A stretch of DNA of 64,000 nt from Bicyclus anynana (GCF_947172395.1 NC_069110.1:7074127-7138126), one strand, 5' to 3'. Shown: positions 48,214 to 60,895, numbered from the stretch's first letter. Notes: generated from the sequence alone by a model not told the origin. A program made the numbers and translations.

Positions 48214-48795
48214 ACTACTAGCGGGCCCGGTCAAGTTTCGCTTTGACTTATGCGCACTTTTTTCCTATCCCTACCGTAGGGTAGGGATAGGAAAAAAGTG
48301 CCCTACTCCTACCCCTACCCAAAACCTTCTCTTTCCCTACCCTACTCCTACCCTACTCTACCCTACCCCAACTCATTGTTTTTAATATGTATTCTGCTAT
48401 TCGGGACGGAGACCAATCCAACGAATTAAAAGCCATGAAAATTGGCCCAGCAGATCTCGAGCTATAACTGTTGTAACAAACTCGTCTTTGTTTTGTATAA
48501 ATTACTAGCGGACTCGGTCAAGCTTCGCTTTGACTTACGCCTACCCCTACCCTACCCATACCCTAACCATACCCTACTCCTACCCTACCCCTACCCTACC
48601 CATACCCTACCCATACACTATCCCTACCCTACCCCTAACCCTATCCTACCCCTACCCTACCCCTAATTTTCTTTGATACAAACCTCACGGAGCCCGAGAT
48701 CTTTCCAACGAATGCAAAACCGTGGAAATCGGTTTGTGCATTCTTGAGTTATAGCGTCAGGAAGGACAACCCGACTTATTTTATATAGTAGAGAA
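48214..48795 (-). repeat. element with degenerate (CCCTA)n minisatellite
   Basis: Two copies of 'cggtcaagcttcgctttgac' (48230, 48516) each introduce a run of CCCTA/CCCAT/CCCCTA units. A perfect 20-bp inverted repeat (acttttttcctatccctacc and complement, 48257-48300) starts the first run. The flanks carry CTAG, so it is probably Helitron-like. Confidence 0.6.
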
Positions 48796-49228
48796 AAGAA
48801 TAAGATTATATAAAAACTGCTGTATATATGAATACGCCCTGATATGGTGTGAGTAGCACGTTATTTTACGACAAAGTTATTGGCTAGGGATAGTATATTT
48901 TTCCGCCATAAACATCTAGTAAGTAGGATAACCAACCGTAATTCAATGTGAAATACTAATTCAGTTTTATTCCCATTTTGTTTTTAAGCTTGAATAAACT
49001 TCAAAGCGTAAACACCTAATAAAACGCTGGAATAAAATTGATCTCTACATAAAAGTGTTGTAAAATCCTCACCCGGTGCATGGATCAATTTTATATATTT
49101 CGTGGTATAAAATAATAAAACATAACAATCCATATCACATCAATATTTATTTTATTATTTAAGTACATGGTTATATCTATATTTAGATACCTTGTGTTTG
49201 TAAATCGTTCTCAATCAAGTTGCCCAAC

Positions 49229-49410
49229 ATGTGTGCCTAGTGGGAGTTTTCAATATTTCCATACTGTTACTATCACGTTGACGTTTACGCAAATTTATAT
49301 GGAATTGAAACAGTTGTGCAGTAGTACCACTAGATGGCGCTGTTACAATTCCTTGGAAATTCGCGTTTACGTTTTGTGACGATAACAGTATCAAACTGCC
49401 ACTAGGCCCT
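49229..49410. mobile_element. MITE family 'gtgcctagtggg', best copy
   Basis: Both ends are intact: 'gtgcctagtgggagttttc' on the left and 'aaactgccactaggc' on the right. Core 'ccactagatggcgctgtt'. 182 bp. Confidence 0.75.
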
Positions 49411-49497
49411 TGAACTAACACGTGGGCGGACACTTACTCGTGAAAACAAAAAGTTCATTTCACACAGACCAAATATCGTCGCGAAATTCAGCTGTAT

Positions 49498-49690
49498 CAT
49501 TGACTGCATTAGGGGTCTGGTGATGAAGACGAAGGACAGTTAAAGGAACTCCTCGACGGTTCACAGTAACTACCTTGTGTTTAGGCTTGAGTAATTTGTA
49601 TTGATGAGAACTTTCTACCTAAATGAGTTGTGACCGCATTAGAGGTTTGTTGATGAAGACGGAGGACAGTTAAGAGAACTCCTCATTTGT
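49498..49690. mobile_element. fragment of the ~130-bp-repeat element
   Basis: Two units of 'ggtctggtgatgaagacg', 'gaactcctcgacggttcac' and 'taccttgtgtttaggc', without the head or hairpin. Confidence 0.65.
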
Positions 49691-50814
49691 TATGGCCCAA
49701 GTTAGTGACCAAGTTTTGTCCTCAGGCATGGAGGAATTTCGGACGAAAAGATATTGCGGAGTTTCCCGAATGCTGCCCAGCCAAGTTGGATTCGGCGGTT
49801 CACCTCTTTCTCGAAATTGGACCTACCTAACTGAACCATATGTCCTAGGTATAGGTATTTGTCAACAATTTCGAGTGCTATAAACTATAACTGAGTGGAG
49901 CGAAACATGAGCGTTACACCTAATATGGGGGGTTATGTGTAACCTAAAAGTGTTTGTGCATAATATTCGAATATTAAGAAAAATATAACTTAAGCACACA
50001 CACACACAACCAATTTTACACACACACATATCAAACTGATTTGCTGCCTTATAAATTAAAATAAACTAGTAAGTATAAATTTTAAAATGTTAACTTAACA
50101 TTAACTTTTTATTTGTACCTATTACAGCTGTAAATTGTAATCCGCGTTCCGCACTTGTAAAATATTGTAGCGCAAATGCCGTTTCAACCAGAATGTTTGA
50201 AAAATGTTTTAAGCTCTAAAATAATTTATTTATTATAATTTATACAAGATACGCACGAAAACATACCCTTTCGTGCGGTCGGGCAAAAATGGCCACATAA
50301 GAATGCAGGCTACAAATCATTTTTCTGACACTCGAAGAAAGCGAAGAAAACGTAACACCAGAATGAGTCAGACGGCTTTTCTTAGAGGATCGAAGGTCAA
50401 CAACCATCTCATCTGTACGGATTATCTCCGTCTTAACGCGATAATTTAATCCTTTGTTTATCCAATGCCTCTAATAGTCTTCGCGCACCGGAATGGAAAG
50501 CATGTGAACGCAGTCATGTATCATATGCATAAGAAAATAAGCCAGTGAGTGAATTACGAGCGTACCAGCGACGGTGCAGTGACGAGATGTAATATTTAAG
50601 GTAAGTCTTTAGTCTTCATTAACAAATAAATCATTCTTTTTTAATACCGGGATGTTAAAATACACGTATGCAAACATTTAAAAAAGGGAATGCCATCCAC
50701 GGCCCTGGCTTTCTAGGGTAAGTCTAGGTCTAGGATGGGCATTCACTTTTGTAAAGTAATACATATTTTTCTTATAATTCTAACATGCAATTATGAGGTG
50801 AGGATAAGGATAAA

Positions 50815-50890
50815 ATTGTGTGCGTGTTTGCGTGTGTGTGTGTGTACGTGTGTAGGTATGCCTGTGTGTGAGTGTGTATGTAAGTATATT
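50815..50890 (+). repeat. (TG)n-rich microsatellite
   Basis: Interrupted TG/TGCG repeats from 'attgtgtgcgtgtttgcgtg' to 'gagtgtgtatgta'. Confidence 0.85.
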
Positions 50891-51804
50891 GTAACCACCC
50901 GGCGATTTACTTAAATCTAAATAAATCTTGATGATGTTACTTTAAAAATTAAAGCATAACTTTATCAATAAAAGATTGCCAAAACTTTTTAAGAGATTGT
51001 TTATTGTTAGTATTAAGTTGTTCGCCGTTTCAAGGGTTAACACTATCATTCGCATTCTAAAATGGATAACACCTACTTTTTGTATGATTTGTAAAGTAAT
51101 TGCTGTGGACTAAAGTAGTGTGACATTGGAATTAACTTTCTTGTCGAAAAAAAAAGTAATCCTAAAAAATCTCCTCTTTTCAACCCCATTTTATTTTATT
51201 CTAATGTTTTATATATTAATCGGTTGTATTTATGATATATAATTTTTCAAAAATATAATGACTTTTACTTTCAGACAAATTTTCATCCCCTATAAACTCT
51301 TGAATTTCAGTATGATTGAATTCACATTACAATATATCTTCTATACTTATAAATATAAAATTGTAACTGGTCAAATTGTGTACATTGTAGATATTTTTTT
51401 TTCGATTTCTTGTCTGTTTGTCTGTCTGTCTGTCGTTTCTAATACAGATCTACTATAGCTAGGCATCGTTGGTTCTGTGCTTGTCTACATGGCTTTAAAT
51501 AATGACGTCCTGGGTTTGAGTACTGCGTAGGGCTATACATCATATATGTATGCGGAGCTTTTCCTGTTGCGCAGAGTAGGTGACAGTTCCAGCAGCATCC
51601 TGGGGTTAGTTGACAGGCTCGACTGTCAGTATTTGAATCACTGTTCTATGATTCATGTACTGATAAGTCGATCCTGTTAAGTAGGCTTCAGTTTTGTACT
51701 AACACCTAAGCTAAGTTAAATGATAATGAGTTTAATGTTAACTAACAGTTGACTCACCGAAGTTTCTTCGGTTGTGGGTTGAGGAAAGGTGTTCGCAGTC
51801 ATCA

Positions 51805-52022
51805 CATTAATATTATAAAGGCGAAAGTTTGTGTGTAAGTGTGACAGTGTGTATGTACCTATGTTTGTTCCTCGTTTAAGCTGCAACTACTGAAGCGATT
51901 AGGCTGAAATTTGGAATGGAAATAGATTTTACTCTAGATTAACACATAGGCTACTTTACATCCCGGAAAAATCCATGGTTCCCGCGGGATTTGTGAAAAA
52001 CTGAATTCCACGCCTCCGCTAG
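51805..52022 (+). mobile_element. Helitron-like element ending in CTAG
   Basis: It opens 'attaatattataaaggcg', contains 'aggctgaaatttggaatgg' and 'catggttcccgcggg', and ends 'cgcctccgctag'. Confidence 0.6.
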
Positions 52023-52595
52023 TTGTAAATAACGTAAAATTCCAATTTAACTTTCACCAAAAATATATAACTAAAATTGATTTTTGTCGGTTCATTTTTC
52101 TTCGAAGGGTGAGGGGGTAAACATGATTTGATGGCAACTAGCAGTCAATAAGGGTTTGAATGACAGTTGTGACAGACTGGGGCGTATCAGGGAGGGGAGA
52201 AAGGGCGTGGGGTTCGATGCTTTCCTGGGGCTCCGTATCCTGTTTCGCATGTCACAATAATGACTTGAAGTGCTCACTTATCAAAATTGTATTGAAACGT
52301 GTGGCGTGAATCGTGATGTACAAATTATATTTTTCTGCCCCAACTGTTATTGAAAGTGCCTATTGATAGATAGTAACGGTAAAAGAACTAGCTACAGCCA
52401 TACAACATTATGTATTGTTATATAGCTATATACCTACCGACAATATACAGCATGGAATATAAAAAAAACAAGTTTTGCATACCGTTATTTACCAACCTAT
52501 TTAATAGATAAATGCAATTTGAAGATGAAATTATTCAATACATTCCAATTAATAGTACCAAACGAGAAGTTTTTGTATACTACGTGTATGCCTAC

Positions 52596-52700
52596 TAATT
52601 TATTTATTTGTAATCAACAGCGTTACAGTACATGATTATACGAATACATATAAACTTGTACAGGCCACAGAGATTACAGTAGGTATTGATTATATTGTAC
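52596..52700 (-). mobile_element. possible non-LTR 3' tail
   Basis: The AT-rich 'aatttatttatttgtaatca' start resembles the minus-strand 3' ends of jockey/CR1-like copies here (also about 40975 and 54520). Short and uncertain. Confidence 0.3.
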
Positions 52701-52850
52701 GGTTTTTTTTTTAATTGTACGGTAACAATACAATACAGTTTCGAATATAACAATAAAATAATGAAAATAAAAACAAAAAATACAGTTATTACAAAAATTT
52801 TAAAGTACTAGTTAGTGATATCATTAACTTAACTTAGTCGTATACCATTA

Positions 52851-53153
52851 CCATTAACCCATATTCGGCTCACTGCTGAGCTCGAGTCTCCTCTCAGAAT
52901 TAGAGGGGTTAGGCCAATAGTCCACCGCGCTGGCCCAATGCGGATTGGCAGACTTCACACACGCAGAGAATTGGAAAAATTCTCTTGTATGCAGGTTTCC
53001 TTACTATGTTTTCCTTCACCGTTTGAAACACGTGATATTTAATTACTTAAAATGCACACAACTGAAAAGTTGGAGGTGCATCCCCGGACGGGATTCGAAC
53101 CCACACCCTCCGGAATCGGAGGCAGAGGTCATATCCACTGGGCTATCACGGCT
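52851..53153 (-). mobile_element. SINE family 1, full length
   Basis: Near-consensus minus copy from 'attaacccatattcggc' to 'ccactgggctatcacggc'. Confidence 0.88.
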
Positions 53154-53595
53154 TCAGTATACTTAGCCGTATACTGTTACTTTATTATAAAATTCACAAT
53201 GTAAGTGTAAATATGCATATGTGTGGGTTAATGTAGATTACGAGTATGATTGGTGCTTGTTGATTTGAGTGTGTTTATGTGTAAGGTTCAGATCCTTCCT
53301 ATGAGCTGTGACAATTTCTTTTTTCAATTGTGCTTTGGAAAGATGAGGTAAAGTGCGCATATGAGGTTTTAGAGGTACTCTCTGAATCTATTGAAGAAGA
53401 ATAAGACCGACTTTGAATACTTTACCAATAAAACACACGACATAGGCGTTTCCTTCCCCTGTTCCTAGAGGAACTATGCGTGGAAAACCTCTGGATGTCG
53501 ACTAGAGTACCTATTTATAAATACTTACCGAACGCAACACTCTTAAAGCCCAAGATTGTCCCACTCCCAATAGTGATGATGACAGTTTTCTAAAT

Positions 53596-53760
53596 GGGGA
53601 TAGTGACTAGGTTTGAATATATTAATTTATATGATATTCATGTAGGTAAATAAGGTCAATGTTTACTTATTTCTACATAAAAAGCAAAAATTGTCTGGAC
53701 ATTTGCAAAATAAATAAGATTATAAAATTTCAAAATCTATTGCGAATGAGGGCTTCAAAT
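53596..53760 (-). repeat. right half of the 57829-58287 element
   Basis: 'gtgactaggtttgaa', 'taaataaggtcaatgttta' and 'attgtctggacatttgcaaa' are complements of 58140-58287. Confidence 0.6.
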
Positions 53761-53764
53761 TCTT

Positions 53765-53945
53765 AGTTGGCCGACTATCGAACAACTAAATTGCAAACGT
53801 CCATACAAATCTAACGATGATTATGACCTACGACGTCATTAAAATGTACCATTTTGTATGGGGCGTTTTTCAGGGATCCGGCAGCGTCGCAAATCTGATC
53901 CGAAAAACATTTAAATTGCAAACGTTTACAATTTAGTCGGACTAT
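53765..53945. mobile_element. possible TIR element ('aatttagtcggac')
   Basis: Left 'gttggccgactat...caactaaattgcaaacg' and right 'cgtttacaatttagtcggac' are partly complementary. Approximate. Confidence 0.4.
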
Positions 53946-54568
53946 TTTTTAATTGTACATAATCAAAAGGAAATCAGGATTCTGATGCGATCGGTGTCCA
54001 ATTTATTAGTTGGACGATTTAGTTGGAGAAGATGTGCGAGCACAGAAAACAGTGGTGCGGGCTAACATATATTCGCTATATCTGTTCGTATACTCTCGAA
54101 TTTAGTCGGCAAACTAGTAGTAGGGGAGCCGAAGTGGAGATTTTTGCAGTTACTCGAGCGCGGCTGATGAACATAAAGGACTATACCTTGCACGTTGTTG
54201 GGCACCTCCACCAAGTATGAGCCCTTAATATTGGTGGGTAATTTAGGGCAACCAAAAAAAACTAACTACAGAAATACTCAACCATTTGTGTGCATTTCTG
54301 ACGATTTGAGCGTAACGTAATGGAATGGGAGGGCTCCAAAGTTACAAAGTAAAACTTTTATAATTCTGTTATCGAGACACGAGCGCGATTATTTTTTTTA
54401 CTAATTTATAACGAAATAATCTCCTGAATAATAATAATTTATTTTCCTTTTAGCCTTATATATATTTATTTTGTACCGGGCGTGAGAGTAAAATCGAGGA
54501 GGTTGGATAATAATAATAATAGTAAGTCTTTATTTATCAATACTTCATATCACAATTAGGTTGAAGCA

Positions 54569-54637
54569 CTAGTTATTACTATGTTTTCTGTGTTATTACT
54601 GTGTTTTCTGTGTTATTACTGTGTTACTGTGTTATAA
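54569..54637 (+). repeat. minisatellite (tgttttctgtgttattac)n
   Basis: Two full copies and partial copies of a roughly 24-bp unit built on 'tgtgttattact'. Confidence 0.8.
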
Positions 54638-55614
54638 TCGGTCATGTTTTCCGATGATTTCAATAAGCCGAAGTAATAAAAATTGCCTTTAAAGTCTGTA
54701 GTTTTTCCCCATCGCTGAAAGCAAAAAAATCCATTTATTCTTCAATCATCTGATCTACCAAATCTAACCGATTCTAATTATGCTTTAGTAACTGCAAATT
54801 TAGCATCCCGGGCTCCCCTACTATAGGGATTGTAGTGAGCGGGTGCTCTTAAACTACTAGTGAAAGATCAAATTTTGTTGTTATTTTGTTGTTTCAAACT
54901 TTGAAGTTTTATGCCTTACCAAATCTAAATTGTTCAACCGAAGCAGAGAAATACCTAAGTATAGAGAGAATATCTTAGTTCTTGTTATTGTTTAAACTGA
55001 ATTCTAAATAATATTTGGTTCGAAGAAACTGTTTTGTTGACTTACTTACCTACCTCGCAGGACTAACAATATCTTACCTTGTACCTACTAATTTTAAATT
55101 TATGAATAGAAAGCCCTTTTCACCCCCCAGCCGTCGGTTCCAGACATTATCATTAACATATTAAAATATTAGCCCAGATAAGCCCACTGTCCTATATACA
55201 TATGGGTCGCTCAATTTAAAAAAAAATATATCACGTTACCCACGTTATATTATAGATATGTTTTGTGGTGAAACGAAGTAAGAAGACTTTGTTATGGCAC
55301 TTTGTTATGGTAAAAATAACAAAGAATAGTAAAAGGAATATATTTTTTTTTATATATTTCTCATCTATTTTATGAGTAGGTATTATATCTAAATTAAACA
55401 ACTTTTTTAAAGATTTCAATTAATAGTGGTTTCGGTCTTATCTGGGTTAATTGTTAAAGAGTAAAACTCTCAGAAAGTAACAATTGTAAGCTTATACTCA
55501 TCAAACTTAATATTGGAGGGTAGATGTTTAAAAATTTGTTGAGGTTTTTTTTATATAATTGGTTCATGTTTCGAGTTATAGTTTTGTAAAATGATTAATG
55601 GGCGAATTATATAT

Positions 55615-55800
55615 GACGCCGCGCGGTTTTACCCGCGTGGATCCCGTTTTCGTAGGAAAACGGAGATAATTATAGCCTATAGCCTTCCTCGATAAATGGG
55701 CTATCTAACACTGAAAGAATTTTTCAAATAGAACCAGTAGTTCCTGAGATTAGGAATCAAACAAACAAACAAACACTTCAGCTTTATATATTTGTACCTA
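55615..55800 (-). mobile_element. Helitron-like element
   Basis: Minus copy of the same type as 6811: 'gacgccgcgcggttttaccc' to '(caaa)n cacttcagctttata'. A second right-end piece 'acgaagccgcgggggtccg' is at about 55866-55886. Confidence 0.65.
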
Positions 55801-56287
55801 AAGATAAAACGGAAATATGAAGGGGGTAATATAGGGGTTGAAAGTTTACATCGACTTCCACGCGGACGAAGCCGCGGGGGTCCGCTAATATAAATAAATG
55901 CAACAATTTTTTCTAAAAAAAATCTTCCATTAATATAACTGAAAATAGTTCCGCCGTAAAACTTACTCACGAAAAGTTCGAAGCCCGTTAAAGTTCTTTA
56001 ATAGATTAAAACTTTAAAAGCTTATTGGTTGAAATCCGAGAAACTACGCTACCACCCGCAGCCGATTCGAAAAAGCAATTTGATTTGACGGTTATCTCAC
56101 CTCCTACGTTTATATTGAAACTTAGATAAATATTTACTTTATCGAGTCTAATTTGGCACGAGACCGACCACCGTACTGTACTGTGGATGCCTTCCTTTTG
56201 GCCGACGATTGCTATATGATATAAAACAAATGGCATTCCAATTGGCGTTTTGGATTACTTTTTTGTGTTTTAGTAATACAAAATTGC

Positions 56288-56500
56288 TTATATCTACACT
56301 AATATCATAAAGAGGGAAAGTTGTAGTTGTTGTAGGAGGTAATATCTGGATCTACTGAACTGATTTAGAACATTCTTTTACCAATAGAAAGCCACGTTAT
56401 TTACGAGTGTCATAGGTTATTTTTATCCCCATATTCTCATGGGAACGGGAACTACGCGGGTGAAGCGGGGTGCTACGCGGGTGACACCGCAAGGTTTTAC
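56288..56500 (+). mobile_element. Helitron-like element, imperfect right end
   Basis: It starts 'tacactaatatcataaagag'. The right end has a duplicated 'tacgcgggtga(a/c)' phrase (56453-56485) and no clean CTAG. Confidence 0.5.
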
Positions 56501-56671
56501 TTTATTTACTTTACTGTTAATATCATTATTTTAAAACTAATACCTTTTCGATAAGTTCCCTAAAGTTAAGACATTTTTAAAACTACATCTCCCTTATAAG
56601 TGCTTTTATGTTATAAAATCTATACTTAATAGATATTAACAACCTTGATGAAGGTTTGAGTTCGAATCTTG

Positions 56672-56982
56672 ATCTTGTGGATATGATGACCCCTCCCTTC
56701 GATTCTGGAGGGTGTGGGTCCAAATCCAGTCCGGGGCATCACCTCCAACTTTTCAGTTGTGTGCATTTTAAGAATCTAAATAACACGTGTCTCAGACGGT
56801 GACGAAAAAACATCGTGAGGAAACCTGCATACCAGAGAATTTTCTTTATTCTCTGCGTGTGTGAAGTCTGCCAATCCAAAATTGGTCCAGCTAGTGGTGG
56901 ACTATTGGCCTTGGACCGAGGCTGGAGCTCAGCTGTGAACCGAATATGGGTTGATAACGATGATGATGATGATGATAATGAA
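56672..56982 (+). mobile_element. SINE family 1 with (GAT)n tail
   Basis: The body is near consensus, and the A box is altered ('ttgtggatatgatgac'). It ends 'gaatatgggttgataacgatg' followed by (atg)n, the same kind of tail as the RTE LINE copies. Confidence 0.8.
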
Positions 56983-57176
56983 CTTTATTCCAAGAACACT
57001 ATTAAAGATCAAAGCTGCAGGTACCTGATAAAGCTACTGGCGATTGGAGACTTGACTTCTCATAATATCGTACGCAAAATATAAACAAACTTTGTTTTAT
57101 ACTTGCACTTGGTCTGGTTTTTTGAAACCTACTTCCCAAAACCAGCACGGTCCAAATGTCATAAGGTTTTTTCATT

Positions 57177-57468
57177 TTTTTTTATTCTTTACAAGTAACC
57201 CCTTGACTACAATCTCACCTGATGGTAAGTTGTTAGGATGAGAATGAAAATCCACACCCCATTCGGTTTCTACACGACATCGTACCGGAACGCTAATTCG
57301 CTTGGCGGCACGTCTTTACCGGTAGGGTGGTAACTAGTCACGGCCGAAGCCTCTCACCAGCTAGACTTGGACCAATTAAGAAAACTCCAATTGGCCCAGC
57401 CGGGGATCGAACACAGGACCTCCGTCTTGTAAATCCACCGCGCATACCACTGCGCCATGGAGGCCGTC
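57177..57468 (-). mobile_element. tRNA-derived SINE, family 2, full length
   Basis: Minus copy from 'tttattctttacaagtaa' to the head 'gcgccatggaggccgtc'. Confidence 0.88.
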
Positions 57469-57828
57469 TAAATACCAGACTAATGGATAGGCAATTATGG
57501 AACTGAAGTTTCAGCTTTTATAAAACGAAGATCTGACTACCACAGGCTCGTGTTCTAATAAGACATAAGTTACACAGCATCCGACCACCGTGTCAATCGC
57601 CGGGTTTGATTCTCGCGTCGGGTATCGCCGCACACGTTTTCGTTTAGTTTTAGTTTACGTTTTACTACTAAGCACTTGTTAAGTAAATAAATAAAGCCGT
57701 TTTAAAATAAACTATACTATTAATCCTTGACTTAGTAACGTTTACGCTACCGTGAGATCTTCACGACATTGGTATTATGATTTCTACTGTATTGTATTGA
57801 ATCTTACATTATATGTACAAAAGGAAGA

Positions 57829-58287
57829 ATAGGGATGATGACAGTTGTTTTAAATTGTATTTAAATTGGGAGTTTGCTAATAGTAATGTAATTTTCTAAA
57901 AGTAACAGGATCATTACTTTCGGAGCTACAGGGATATAAATGGTCAGATTTGCGGACACGAATTAATGACGTCGCTGATTCGCTGATCGTTATAGATTTT
58001 TATGGGCGTTCAAACAAAATTACAAATATCTTTGTTATTTGTGCGTTTATGTTTATTGTTTATTTATTGAAAAATGTCACGTTTAACGTAAGGAAGCTAA
58101 AATTGCATGAATTTTCATGTACCTAATTGCGATAAAATCATTTTAGTAGATTTTGAAATTTTATAATCTCATTTATTTTGCAAATATCCGGACAATCTTT
58201 GCTTTTTATGTATAAATTTGTTAATATTGACCTTATTTACCCAAATGTCTCATAAAAATCAATAATTTCAAACCTAGTCATCATCCC
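57829..58287. mobile_element. non-autonomous TIR element 'gggatgatgac'
   Basis: The left end 'agggatgatgacag' mirrors the right end 'ctagtcatcatccccat'. 459 bp, AT-rich, non-coding. Diverged relatives lie at 17758 and 53596 (-). Confidence 0.6.
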
Positions 58288-58371
58288 CATTATATGTAAT
58301 TCCTACTAATACAAAACGAGGACAGTTTTGTGTAAATTGAAATAAATGTATTTTAATTTATATACATTTTG

Positions 58372-58620
58372 ACGGCCTCCGTGGTGCAGTGGTATGCGCG
58401 GTGGATTTACAAGACAGAGGTCCTGGGTTTATATCCCGGCTGGGCCGATTGAGGTTTTCTTAATGGGTCCAAGTCTGGCTGGTGGGAAGCTTCAGCTGTG
58501 GTTAGTTACCCTTACTGGCAAATACGTACCGCCAAGTGATTTAGCGTTCCGGTACGTAGAAACCGAAAAGGTTTGCACTTACTATCAGGTGAGATTGTTG
58601 TCAAGGGCTACAAATAATTA
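58372..58620 (+). mobile_element. SINE family 2, with internal deletion
   Basis: 'cctccgtggtgcagtggtat' and 'gggtttatatcccgg' are the boxes; the body skips the block between 'ggtttgcactt' and 'actatcaggtgag'. Confidence 0.85.
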
Positions 58621-58624
58621 AACT

Positions 58625-59020
58625 TAAAAAAAATGCTAACATACGGATTCACTGATTTACTGTTAACATAATATTTATTCGTAACATACTTTACTAATGC
58701 TTTAATTTGTACTCGAGAAGTAATTAAAAGAAAAATAATTCCTTTCCATGCCGAGCTATTCACAAACGGTAAGTAGCCCCGCAAAGAGCACTCAATGATA
58801 CGATAATTCTTTGCCCATACGGCCATATTGAAGAAGGAGGAAACTTCTATGTGTAACGACGGTCACGTGCACACTGTCATATACCGTCAAGTCTACAGCG
58901 CACGATCCCGTTGAAACAACTTAAAATCAAAAATTTTGAAAACCCGCCGAAGGTTCTTTTCATCATATCAGAAAAGTTTGAATATGTGAGCTGGATCAAA
59001 GAAAATTATTTCATGAGAAT
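58625..59020. other. no recognisable feature
   Basis: Intergenic, no repeat shared within the window. Confidence 0.35.
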
Positions 59021-59025
59021 CCCGC

Positions 59026-59210
59026 CGCGCAGTTTCACCCCCGTGGTTCCCGTTCCCGTAGGAATACGGAGATAATATATAGCCTATAGCCTTCCTCGAT
59101 AAATGAGCTCTCTAACACTGAAATAATTTTTCAAATCGGATTAGTAGTTCCTGAGATTAGCGTTTTCAACCAAACAAACTCTTCAGCTTTATAATATATA
59201 CTAGTAGATA
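59026..59210 (-). mobile_element. Helitron-like element
   Basis: Minus copy from 'cgccgcgcagtttcaccccc' to 'ctcttcagctttataatata'. Confidence 0.6.
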
Positions 59211-59845
59211 TGATTAATGTTATGGTTTCTATACATTTTTTTACTTTCACATTTCTAAGCGCGCTGCAAACTTGTCAGTCTACCGGACCGTGTGCGGCTG
59301 GCGTTTCACAATCAGTTAACCGCTGAGTGTTCCGACGAGGAGAAAGAAATTAAAATAACTAGCGGCATGGCTGGGTCCATATGGCCCGTGTCTTGGCCTA
59401 CCCTTTCTGGGGCCACTATTTTTGTAATGACAGTTCGCAGGCGGCCGTAGTCGACGTGACTGTTCTCGGGAATCACCTAATTGTGCCGCTTGGCTCGGTT
59501 TCGATGAATGGATCGTTATTAAAATCAATTTATTGAGCAACACCAACGTTCTGTCCAGATTTATTGGCGGGGAAGTATAAATCTATTCACACAATACATC
59601 GTCGAGTCAATTTACTTTTGCCGACGAGGCGTGAAATTTTCACGAGACTAGATCGTTCGCCCTGACTTTCACGTGTGTTACTTTTCATAAATGATATATC
59701 CCAATAGAGGAGAAATTTTTGTAAAGGTATTTTATTCTTCTTCTTCTTATAGTGCCATCTCCTATCGGAGGTCAGCAATCATTAAGGCTAATTTAACTTT
59801 GTTCACTGCTGCCCGAAAGAGTGATCTGGTACTCATATATTTTAT

Positions 59846-59924
59846 TAACCGACTTCCAAAAAGGAGGAGGTTCTACTTAACCGACTTCCAAAAAGGAGGA
59901 GGTTCTACGTTCGGCTGTATGTAT

Positions 59925-59980
<56 letters not shown>

Positions 59981-60895
59981 ATGTCCAGCGATAATTCCGT
60001 CAATTATGGACCGATTTTGAAAATTCTTTTTTTGTTTTGTAGGGTTTACTTCCAGGGTGGTCCCATTTTTTTCATGTCAGGATCTGATGATGGCATCCTG
60101 GAGAAATTGAGGGGAACTTTCGAAAGTTGTAGAGACGGCTAGTACGTTTGTTAGTGTTTCCATAAGGTATTTTAAACCACTATAACTTTATGAAGGTTTG
60201 GAGTTGGTCTGATGATGGAGCCGAAACACAGACGATGGAACTCGTCAAGGATTTACAGCAGTCACCTTTTGTTTGGGCTTGATTAATTTGTATTGATGAG
60301 AACTTACCACCTAGATGGATTGTGACTGTATTAAGGGTCTGATGATGAAGACGAGGGACAGTGAAGAGAACTCCTCGACGGTTCACAGTAGCTACCTTGT
60401 GTTTGGACTTGATAAATTTGTATTGATGAGAACTTTCCACCTAGAAGGATTGTGACTGTATTAAGGGTCTGGTGATGAAGACGAGGGACAGTGAAGAGAA
60501 CTCCTCGACGGAGATAGGTTGTGACTGTACACACGCAGTGGGTATGCTAACACTAAAAATAAAAAAATAAAAATTTTAATAAAAAAAATTCAACCGACTT
60601 CCAACTCAAAAATTAACTTAAACTAAAAAGCAAAAAATAACATCTTACCTATGTGCTATCTTCTGATCAATTTGAAGGCGGTGCCAATTCAGTGTCATGT
60701 TTTAATTAAAGCCGTTTCTGAAAGAACCACAGAAATTTTGTAACTTAAACGGCTTGAATTAAAACATCACTGGCTTGGCACCGCCTTCAAATTGATCAGA
60801 AGATAGCACATAGGTAAGATGTTATTTTTTGCTTTTTAGTTTAAGTTAATTTTTGAGTTGGAAGTCGGTTGAATTTTTTTTATTAAAATTTTACT
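59846..60895. mobile_element. complete 'accgacttccaaaaaggagg' element
   Basis: The head is duplicated in tandem (59846-59907, 32-bp period) and followed by a 51-base T run (59926-59976). Three or so ~130-bp units follow (60200-60530, e.g. 'ttaagggtct' at 60331 and 60461). A terminal near-perfect palindrome (60568-60895) closes it. No coding capacity. It shows what the gapped copy at 22355 should look like. Confidence 0.7.
60568..60895. repeat. large inverted repeat, arms about 120-150 bp
   Basis: The left arm (from 'attttaataaaaaaaattca' to 'aatttgaaggcggtgcca') is mirrored by the right arm (from 'tggcaccgccttcaaatt' to 'ttttttttattaaaatt'), with ~50 bp between them that are also partly complementary. 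I saw no mismatches over the outer ~115 bp. Confidence 0.9.

Noticed and set aside
48300..48665. Telomere-like repeat
   Set aside because: Units are CCCTA/CCCAT variants, whereas lepidopteran telomeres are TTAGG/CCTAA; it belongs to a mobile element.
50815..50890. Regulatory Z-DNA or promoter at the TG run
   Set aside because: Simple microsatellite; nothing nearby suggests a gene start.
51470..51760. Additional tRNA-derived SINE
   Set aside because: Weak A/B-box-like phrases ('gtcctgggtttgag') but no second copy here to support a family.
59691..60020. 109-codon frame with a poly-Phe run
   Set aside because: The run is the 51-base T tract of a repeat element.
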